Shown here: positions 1 through 5,847 of the stretch, in pieces
How positions within the stretch are numbered: the first letter of the stretch is position 1
Layout: the number at the start of each line of letters is the position of its first letter
NCBI GenBank assembly: GCA_964421085.1
Contig: CAYQVO010000054.1
Location: 1 to 15,442, forward strand
Length of the DNA stretch: 15,442 nucleotides
Origin: CAYQVO01 sp964421085
GTDB taxonomy: Bacteria > Bdellovibrionota_C > UBA2361 > CAYQVO01
Direction: 5' to 3'
Notes under the pieces: model-generated
Databases searched by the model: none
The model's input: the letters and a program-made list of their open reading frames with translations, nothing else
What the model was told of the DNA's origin: nothing
Translations under genes and position numbers: made by a program

Positions 1-160
1 ACGGACACCGATGCAGATTCGGATGGTGCGCTTAATCGACTTCTTCGGCACCTTACTGAATAGTGCCGCATCCAATGAGTCTTTTCTCAGCAGAGGTCGG
101 CGGGGTGCACGCGCTGCACTGCGAGAGTACCGCCGGATCGGTCACTATTTCCGGCGACCG
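1..160 (+). pseudogene. Decayed 3' end of a thrombospondin-type-3/calcium-repeat protein (tentative)
   Basis: Frame 1 opens at the window edge with TDTDADSDGA, an Asp-rich calcium-loop pattern like thrombospondin type 3 repeats, and stops at 61-63 (TAG). Frame 2 then reads DFFGTLLNSAASNESFLS from about 38 to 97, which resembles the 'GTDPLNAAS' stretch that often follows such repeats. Frame 3 continues with AEVGGVHALHCESTAG and onwards, similar to the short beta domain that often closes these secreted proteins. The pieces are collinear but need two frame changes, so I read this as a broken gene tail pointing at the minus-strand membrane gene that ends at 161. The family assignment is inference from short motifs. 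The left part lies outside the window. Confidence 0.33.
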
Positions 161-1774
161 CTATATCAGGAAGGATCCGCCCCCTTGCTCCCTCTGTTCT
201 CTCGCAAGCAGATACATTGTCGTGAGAGAATACAGAAGAATCATCCATCCCATCCATCCGATGTGCGCCACTCGAACTCGTGGCAGAACTGTCTGGAGTA
301 TATTGGAAACAACCTCAATAGCGAGCAGCATAACCAGTCCAGCCATGTGCCTGAAACGGTTCAACTGCGACGCGTGAAGGACGATAAGCGTGCTTCGCAC
401 CACGTAATAGTAATAACTCGCCGTAAGCAGGAAAAAGAACGGCAAAAAACCAAAGGCAAATGCCTCTTCAAGCGGCTGCTTCCTCAGGAGAAAGAGCAGA
501 AGAACGGTCAGGATCACACCGGCGAACATCACCCACCGGCCCTGCTCCTTTACTTTCAGACGCCTTGCATCATCCATTCTGTCAATGTGAGTTTCGCCTT
601 CATACGCGGCCGCCAGTGCAAGGCCTTGTCTCATTGAACTGAGGTTCTCAGGCGTAGTATGGGCGCTCATCTTTTTGAAATAGAGAGAAATGGGTTCGGC
701 GCCGAACTGCACATACGCACTCCCCCACAGCAGCGTGATAGAGACTGCGATTCCCGCGAAGAAGTTCAAAAGCACGCGGGCATGAGGATCCTTCCGAAAC
801 AGTCCATCAAGGAATTTCACCCCCGGGCCTATGTTCCAGAGAATCGGGAAAATTCTCAGGGAAGCCGACCATCCGGCAAAAAGGCCGGCAAGCCACAGCA
901 CATTCTTTTTTATCAATCCGAGCGCGATCACAAGCGTGCATACATAATCATACCGTCCGAAGACCCACGTCAAAGTCGGCCACCTGGTCGAGTAAGTGCA
1001 GAAGAAGAAAAAAAGAAAGAACATTCCGGCATTGATCCCAAAAGCCCAGAATGTGCACAGCACCGCAAGGAGGACCCAGAGGGCATCGACATAGCCCAGG
1101 AACTTTAGAGCTTCAACCGGCACAAACTGCAGCGGAAAATGCACAAGAGAGACCCAGGCCGGGGTGCCGTTGAAACCATGGTCCCACAGCATCTGGTTCC
1201 AGGAGCTCCTTCCCATGCCGCCGCCCGCGATTCGCTGAAGGTAGAGAAAATCGTGCGAAAATTCCTGCCATCGGGGAGGTGAAAAAAATTCCTTAATCTG
1301 CTCGTGCCCCTGAATGTTCCGGGACCATTCCCTGGAATCAACCCAGTAGTAGTCGTTTTCATCCTGAAAAACTATCCGTTTCCGCTCCGTATCAAAACGA
1401 TAAAAAGGACCTCCGTTCTCCAGATCCGCGACGATAATCGCGGGGTACAGCCGAAAGTAATTGAGTTCCCGGAAATATTTCGGCGTAAGATAATAGTGGA
1501 TAAGATCGTAAGAATCGATTCTCTCCCTCCAGACATAGCGAAACGACCCAGGTGAAACCACTTCGCTGAACTGAAAGATCCGGGAATAATTCAGAAACGC
1601 CGTAATCACCAGAAAACCAAGGAAACTGCGGAGTAAAATGATTCCGATTTTGAATATTCCCGGATGCGCCTCCTTCAGGCGATACACGAGGAAAAATCCG
1701 ATAACCAGCAGGGCGCCCGCGGCCGCCAGAACCGCTTTGATCGCTTCACTGTCGGCGCGAGTGAACTGCGTCAT
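161..1774 (-). CDS. Polytopic membrane protein, GT-C glycosyltransferase-like
   Basis: A 537-residue integral membrane protein with about ten hydrophobic segments. After the first two segments (about residues 15-32 and 42-62) comes a large hydrophilic loop that begins with the acidic motif D87-S-Y-D90-L-I-H-Y-Y. It continues with a KYFRELNY/LYPA stretch. An early acidic loop motif of this kind is typical of GT-C fold transferases, which move sugars from polyprenyl-phosphate donors on the outer face of the inner membrane. The C-terminal half is almost entirely membrane segments with an unusual tyrosine run (SYYYYVV). The ATG at 1774 overlaps the TGA of the upstream gene as ATGA, which fixes the start and implies translational coupling. 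The stop is TAG at 161-163. The exact family (for example GT87/DUF2029-like) and the substrate are not determined. Confidence 0.72.
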   Translation of the reverse strand: MTQFTRADSEAIKAVLAAAGALLVIGFFLVYRLKEAHPGIFKIGIILLRSFLGFLVITAFLNYSRIFQFSEVVSPGSFRYVWRERIDSYDLIHYYLTPKYFRELNYFRLYPAIIVADLENGGPFYRFDTERKRIVFQDENDYYWVDSREWSRNIQGHEQIKEFFSPPRWQEFSHDFLYLQRIAGGGMGRSSWNQMLWDHGFNGTPAWVSLVHFPLQFVPVEALKFLGYVDALWVLLAVLCTFWAFGINAGMFFLFFFFCTYSTRWPTLTWVFGRYDYVCTLVIALGLIKKNVLWLAGLFAGWSASLRIFPILWNIGPGVKFLDGLFRKDPHARVLLNFFAGIAVSITLLWGSAYVQFGAEPISLYFKKMSAHTTPENLSSMRQGLALAAAYEGETHIDRMDDARRLKVKEQGRWVMFAGVILTVLLLFLLRKQPLEEAFAFGFLPFFFLLTASYYYYVVRSTLIVLHASQLNRFRHMAGLVMLLAIEVVSNILQTVLPRVRVAHIGWMGWMILLYSLTTMYLLAREQREQGGGSFLI

Positions 1775-3669
1775 GACGCGCTTTGAAAAATATAGTCAAT
1801 CATTATATGGCCCCATTTTCCGGTCGAATCGTCAACAACTCCAATTCGGGCTTCTTTGCCCCGCCATTTCTTTATCTTCCAGCATCTCCTTCCGAATGTC
1901 TCGCTCCTGACACCAGTCGCCCGCTTGACGCTTTTCTTATCGATGATAAGGTTCACCGTCAGTCTTTCGATGTCGTCTCCGCCCGCCAGGAGGAAACAAA
2001 GACGGTTGCCTGAAAGCCTGAACGCGGGGGAAACGCAAGCCGTTTTCACCTTATCGCCCAGCACCGGATCGAAGGTGCTCAGATACCGTTTCCCATGAAA
2101 GAGCGTTACGGACTGCTGCCGTGGCAGAGTTCCAGCCGTTGTGACGACCTCGGATATTCCAGCATCCGTAACGGCCTCCCATCCCTCCGCTTTCTTTTCT
2201 TCAAAATCAAAAACCGGGGCCCCCGGCAGTGGAATTCGCGTCTTCAGGTCTTTAAGCCATATGCCCGGCCCGAGCTTTCTTCTGAAGCGCCGCAACTCTT
2301 CGGGAAATACAGTTTCAAGGTAAAAACCGTGCTCCTGCCAGTCTTTTATGCCTTTTTTGTACATGCCCCATGGAACAATTGTGGGCCCCCTGGCAAGGGC
2401 GGCTTCCGGTGCAAGCCGGCGTTTGAACCTCCGTTTCCCGCTTTTCCGCTTCTCAAACCTGCCGTCAATGTCGATCACATAGAGATTACTGAAATATCCG
2501 ACTGCTCCCGCATCCTTGAGAAGCACTTTGTCTTGAGCCTTGCCAATCTTCGCCAGCCATTGGCCGAAGCCTGCGCGCGCCTCCTGAAGTTCTGCGTTGC
2601 GCCTGATTTCAAAATGATAAGGCCCGTTGCGCATTCCATATGCCCCGAAAATAATTATTGCGGACACGAGTATGACGGCCATGGAGCCCGGTACGGGGCC
2701 TGACGCATAGTGCCGAAGACATTCCCATATCCGGGCAACCATGACGCCCGTCACCAGATGACAAAGCGGAACAATCGGCAGAAGAAGCCTCGAAAATGAA
2801 TCAGCGCCGCCCCCGATAAACAGAACGTAGACTGCATCAAGCAAAGCAATCGAAAGAACTTTGAAAGCAAACCCCCTTTCGAGCATCGCGTACGAAGCAA
2901 GTATCAGAAGCGGAAGGTAAAGCTCAGAGGAAAGAAATCTGTGAATATAGGAGATGCCGCCTCCCGGCATGGCGTATGCCCCTTCCGCCGGCAGGAAAGA
3001 CCCGAAGTAATACCATCGCCATAATATCAGAGGAATTATGAAGATTAGAAATATTCCTCCCTCTGTCCGAAAGCGCCTCAGATCCTCTTTATTCTCCTTT
3101 TCTTCTTTAAAATATCCGGCCCAGAAGGGAAGGATAAAGATAACCGAACTCAAGCGCGCAAGCGCCATTGCACCAAAAATCACCCCCCTCAGCCATGGCA
3201 CAGGCGCAAGCAGGGCCGAAAGAAGCAGAAACAGCAGCATCTGATCTTCAAGCCCCATTACCGCATTCACAAGAAAAATATTATCCGCCGCCATAAAAGC
3301 GGGCGGCACCAGGGCAAGCCGGGGATTGGTAATTATTTTTTTTGAGAGCGCAAAAAGAAGCGCAATATTCCCGGCTGCGACAAGGATAGTAAAGCTCCTG
3401 AGCAGACCGACAGTCGACCATCCCGTAATTGTGTGAAGCAACTGGAAGACTGCGCAGATTAAAACCCAGAGCGCGCTTCCAAAGGCTTCGACCCTCTCAG
3501 AAGGGTTAAAAACAAGGCCCTCGCCCCTCAACAGGTTCCCTGCATATCTGAGGTATATGTACGCCTCGTCATAAAGCTGCCAACGGTACGCTGCCGAAAT
3601 GCCGACCGAAGCGGCAAAGACCCAGAAAAGGAGCAGAATAAACAGCATGAACCGGAAATAATTTCTCAC
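1771..3669 (-). CDS. Polytopic membrane glycosyltransferase-like protein (GT-C; ArnT/AftB-like N-terminus)
   Basis: A 632-residue protein. After one membrane segment (about residues 7-27) it has the acidic motif Y33-D34-E35-A-Y-I-Y-L-R-Y, then LLRGEGLVFNPSERVEAFGS. This combination is characteristic of GT-C sugar transferases related to the ArnT/PMT and terminal arabinofuranosyltransferase families. About nine more membrane segments run to roughly residue 345. A soluble C-terminal part of about 280 residues follows, starting with a DAGAVGYFSNLYVIDIDG stretch often seen in this group. It ends in a region that looks like a beta-sandwich add-on. Role by inference: transfer of a lipid-linked sugar to a surface polymer or protein. 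The start is GTG at 3669; ATG at 3648 is an alternative. Neither has a clear Shine-Dalgarno. The GTG overlaps the stop of a possible 35-codon ORF (3773-3666). It is first of a two-gene operon. Confidence 0.75.
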   Translation of the reverse strand: MRNYFRFMLFILLLFWVFAASVGISAAYRWQLYDEAYIYLRYAGNLLRGEGLVFNPSERVEAFGSALWVLICAVFQLLHTITGWSTVGLLRSFTILVAAGNIALLFALSKKIITNPRLALVPPAFMAADNIFLVNAVMGLEDQMLLFLLLSALLAPVPWLRGVIFGAMALARLSSVIFILPFWAGYFKEEKENKEDLRRFRTEGGIFLIFIIPLILWRWYYFGSFLPAEGAYAMPGGGISYIHRFLSSELYLPLLILASYAMLERGFAFKVLSIALLDAVYVLFIGGGADSFSRLLLPIVPLCHLVTGVMVARIWECLRHYASGPVPGSMAVILVSAIIIFGAYGMRNGPYHFEIRRNAELQEARAGFGQWLAKIGKAQDKVLLKDAGAVGYFSNLYVIDIDGRFEKRKSGKRRFKRRLAPEAALARGPTIVPWGMYKKGIKDWQEHGFYLETVFPEELRRFRRKLGPGIWLKDLKTRIPLPGAPVFDFEEKKAEGWEAVTDAGISEVVTTAGTLPRQQSVTLFHGKRYLSTFDPVLGDKVKTACVSPAFRLSGNRLCFLLAGGDDIERLTVNLIIDKKSVKRATGVRSETFGRRCWKIKKWRGKEARIGVVDDSTGKWGHIMIDYIFQSAS

Positions 3670-3820
3670 AAAACAATCAAATCACAGTATTCTCGACCGC
3701 GACAAGGGTGGCCCTCCGCTTTTATCTGCAGATCCAGATTGCCAAGGGCTTCATCCAGTGGAGTCATGCACATCTGACGCAGGGGAGCGGAAACGGACGA
3801 ATCAGCGGAAAGGCGGCTTG

Positions 3821-3841
3821 CCCCCGAAAGACGCTCGGGGG
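3821..3841. promoter_or_regulatory. Inverted repeat upstream of the tadE promoter (putative operator)
   Basis: The arms CCCCCGA (3821-3827) and TCGGGGG (3835-3841) are perfect reverse complements separated by 7 bp. The centre is about 45 bp upstream of the predicted transcription start near 3876, where an activator or repressor could sit. No T-run follows on the plus strand and no gene ends just before it, so a terminator role is unlikely. The symmetry is seen directly; an operator role is inference. Confidence 0.45.
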
Positions 3842-3860
3842 TTCCCAGGAAGCCCGGGTA

Positions 3861-3869
3861 TGGTATAAT
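3861..3869 (+). promoter_or_regulatory. Extended -10 promoter of the tadE/tadG operon
   Basis: TGGTATAAT is an extended -10 (TGn) joined to a perfect TATAAT at 3864-3869. No good -35 hexamer is visible at 16-18 bp spacing, which fits an extended -10 promoter, possibly helped by an activator at the inverted repeat upstream. The expected start of transcription (about 7 nt downstream, near 3876) is only about 2 nt before the ATG at 3878, so the mRNA would be leaderless or nearly so. Confidence 0.6.
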
Positions 3870-3877
3870 AAGAACAT

Positions 3878-4405
3878 ATGCTCCCTTCCGCTTCTTCCGA
3901 ACTCTCCCGGCGCGACCAGGTCAAGGGCGCAGTGCTGTTTGAGTTTGCCATTATAGTGCCCGTTCTTCTTCTGATGGTTGCTTTCCTTTTTCTTCTTGGC
4001 CGCCTTATATGGCAGTACCAGCTTCTCTGCGACGCAGCGAGACACGGGGCAAGAACAGCAGCAATCGAGTCGGAACTGTACCCGGACAAGGACTGTTCGC
4101 AACTGAAGGATATAGCCGTGACTGCGGCAAATGCCTACCGGGAAAACAACAGTAAAAGGTGGGCCCTGGATTTAGTCTGGGAAGAGGCGACCGCTACTGT
4201 CGGGTCGCCGATAGTGTACAAATACACTCCGCCGCGCGGCATGAGGATAAGAATGATGAAAGTCACATTCAAGACAAAGGATTCCGATAATTGCCTTTTC
4301 TGTTACTCCGACGCGTGGAGAAAGCTTTCGCTTAGTGCGACGGCGTCGATGGACTTGAGTTACACCTCAATGTGTCAAGGTGGGGCCAGTGAACCGGAGG
4401 AATAA
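3878..4405 (+). CDS. TadE-like pseudopilin (Tad/Flp pilus assembly)
   Basis: A 175-residue TadE-family protein. A short basic leader ends in VKG, followed by AVLFEFAIIVPVLLLMVAF. The G17/A18 junction with Glu22 at +5 matches the prepilin peptidase signal of Flp-type pilins and pseudopilins. One membrane helix spans about residues 18-41, then comes the family's DAARHGARTAA segment. The rest would be periplasmic. TadE proteins are minor pseudopilins of the Tad secretion/pilus machine; the core machine genes are not in this window. Cys139-Leu-Phe-Cys142 and a final cysteine (SMCQGG) stand out. The next gene overlaps its 3' end by 17 nt. ATG 3878 is the only reasonable start, although no Shine-Dalgarno precedes it, consistent with a leaderless mRNA. 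Confidence 0.85.
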   Translation: MLPSASSELSRRDQVKGAVLFEFAIIVPVLLLMVAFLFLLGRLIWQYQLLCDAARHGARTAAIESELYPDKDCSQLKDIAVTAANAYRENNSKRWALDLVWEEATATVGSPIVYKYTPPRGMRIRMMKVTFKTKDSDNCLFCYSDAWRKLSLSATASMDLSYTSMCQGGASEPEE

Positions 4406-5300
4406 AAATACAGGCGAACGCGGACTTTTTTATCTCCTGTTCCTGGGCCTTGTACTGGTCCTGATAATGATCATTGCGCTGGGACTTGAAATTGGGCGTC
4501 TTCTTGTAGCTGATCGCCAGCTTCAAAACGCCGCGGACGCGGCATCTCTCGCTGCCGTTCAGCTTCTGTATCGGTGCGATGAAGACCCGAATAATTATGA
4601 GTACGATCCCAGTCCAACTTCCGTTCCCCTGAATGGCGATAACAGCGTCACTGCCGACCTGGGTAACTGCCCCGGGGGCTCGCGCGGGGGATGGCAGGCT
4701 TCAAAAGCAGCGGTCATAGGAGTGCTTGCAAAGTACAAGATTCTTGGCAGACAAATAACTGATCCTGTCTATAGAAGCGACCTTGGAATCGGGACGTGCT
4801 GCGACGAGAAGGCGGAGGAAGGCAACGTCTTGCAGGATGGTTACGGCACGACCCTGCAGTCCACTGAAGGCGTCGCCAGCGTGGGCGCCGATTCCTCCGA
4901 TCTTCGATTCAAGGTTATCCGCATGTTTGAATGTGAGAAGGATGACGGGGAGAAGGACATACTGCCTATTGACGGCGGCGAGCAGTATCCGCCTGCAAAT
5001 CCCGTAGTTAATCTGAGCGATTGCGGGGCGGGTTATCCTTACTGCGTGGCAAATGCCGTAAGTGTTGAGCTGGAAAAGGATATAACAATGCCGCTTGCAA
5101 GGGTGTTCGGAATCGTGGATCCAAAAAGGACGATTAAAGTTGCAGCGGTGTCTGTTTTGAGGCTGTATGACCCCGACGACGCTTCCAAAAGCTGCACGGT
5201 TCCCAAGTGCAATTTATTGCGATGTAACGTATGTCCGGACGGGTCCGATCCACTACTGGGCAAATGGCCGGACTGCCCCGACTGCCCTCCAAATAATTAA
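4389..5300 (+). CDS. TadG-like pilus-assembly protein with cysteine-rich C-terminal tail
   Basis: A 303-residue protein starting at GTG 4389, preceded by AAGG at 4378-4381. GTG 4380 is in frame but has no Shine-Dalgarno. The N-terminus NTGERGLFYLL, one membrane helix (about residues 11-34) and the following ADRQLQNAADAASLAAVQ are the TadE/TadG signature; the DAADAAALA-type motif is diagnostic. The rest is predicted to be extracytoplasmic. It contains 13 cysteines. The tail (about residues 269-299) has C-x4-C, then CNVC, 13 residues, then CPDC, an arrangement like a zinc ribbon or a disulphide knot. No von Willebrand A domain is apparent, so it is shorter than full-length TadG. It is co-transcribed with the upstream tadE-like gene. 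Its stop is only 8 bp from the end of the convergent tadE-like gene. Confidence 0.8.
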   Translation: MNRRNKNTGERGLFYLLFLGLVLVLIMIIALGLEIGRLLVADRQLQNAADAASLAAVQLLYRCDEDPNNYEYDPSPTSVPLNGDNSVTADLGNCPGGSRGGWQASKAAVIGVLAKYKILGRQITDPVYRSDLGIGTCCDEKAEEGNVLQDGYGTTLQSTEGVASVGADSSDLRFKVIRMFECEKDDGEKDILPIDGGEQYPPANPVVNLSDCGAGYPYCVANAVSVELEKDITMPLARVFGIVDPKRTIKVAAVSVLRLYDPDDASKSCTVPKCNLLRCNVCPDGSDPLLGKWPDCPDCPPNN

Positions 5301-5308
5301 CCCGGACG

Positions 5309-5833
5309 CTATCCGCACGATTCACACCCACCGCAGCGCAGCCAGTGGGGATCTTCAACTGGAATTGACGCTTTCGCTGTAAGGTCCAATGCGCCGGGTT
5401 TGAAACCAATACAGAAAGGGCACGGGATCGCGTTTTCCCACTTGGCTTCAACAGTCAATTCACAATTAATCATGCCTGGATGGTCCTGGTCGACAGTCTT
5501 TGCAACTGACGATGTATAACCGATCGTCTTTCCTTCGGTGCTTATTCCAAGATTCTTCAGACGCTCGTTCATTTTACTGGTTATGTATGGATTAAACTCT
5601 TCTTTGCAGTCGTGCAGCGCCTGGAGCACCGATGGCGGATCGACAGCCACTGCCCGCACCCCCTGCGTTACCACATGGACGAGCAGCACATAGCGGTAAA
5701 CGGCTATGCTCATGGTAATAATGCCGCCAATAATCGCGAAAAACAGAAGGAGGGCAAGCAGCGCCTCAATGTATGCCACGCCCTGTACTTTGAACCGTTT
5801 TCCGCTATAATTTTTCTCTGCTTTTGCCCGCAT
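5309..5833 (-). CDS. Second TadE-like pseudopilin, cysteine-rich
   Basis: A 174-residue TadE-like protein. The start chosen is ATG 5833, because GGGGAG (complement of 5841-5846) lies 7 nt upstream. An in-frame ATG at 5866 has no Shine-Dalgarno. The sequence around G18 (G|VAYIE, Glu at +5) matches the prepilin peptidase site, and one membrane helix follows (about residues 19-47). The VVTQGVRAVAV segment parallels DAARHGARTAA of the first TadE. Cys138-Pro-Phe-Cys141 falls at almost the same residue number as CLFC in the first TadE. The last eight residues add CGGCESC. It is probably another minor pseudopilin of the same Tad system, although it is encoded on the opposite strand, converging on tadG and diverging from the secreted 656-residue protein. 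Confidence 0.78.
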   Translation of the reverse strand: MRAKAEKNYSGKRFKVQGVAYIEALLALLLFFAIIGGIITMSIAVYRYVLLVHVVTQGVRAVAVDPPSVLQALHDCKEEFNPYITSKMNERLKNLGISTEGKTIGYTSSVAKTVDQDHPGMINCELTVEAKWENAIPCPFCIGFKPGALDLTAKASIPVEDPHWLRCGGCESCG

Positions 5834-5847
5834 AAGGGAACTCCCCA
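5834..5847. promoter_or_regulatory. Two opposed ribosome binding sites sharing 14 bp between divergent starts
   Basis: The 14 bases between the minus-strand ATG (5833) and the plus-strand ATG (5848) contain AAGGGA reading right (5834-5839, 8 nt before ATG 5848). On the other strand they contain GGGGAG reading left (5846-5841, 7 nt before ATG 5833). Both spacings are ideal. There is no room for promoters between the genes, so each promoter must lie inside the other gene's coding sequence. Confidence 0.6.

Larger units (their letters stand above)
3670..3877. other. Divergent intergenic region between the membrane-protein operon and the tad genes
   Basis: This 208-bp stretch separates two divergently transcribed operons. 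It holds a 7-bp-arm inverted repeat (3821-3841) and a consensus extended -10 (3861-3869) reading right. A 35-codon minus-strand ORF (3773-3666) would run into the glycosyltransferase start with a GTGA overlap, but it has no Shine-Dalgarno and may be chance. No convincing promoter for the leftward operon was found by eye. Confidence 0.6.

Noticed and set aside
659..1108. Plus-strand 149-codon ORF inside the membrane-protein gene
   Set aside because: It is antisense to a protein with clear membrane topology and GT-C-like motifs, and it has charged, low-quality composition without a recognisable domain.
3821..3841. Rho-independent terminator
   Set aside because: The stem is GC-rich but is not followed by a T-run on either strand, and no gene ends next to it.
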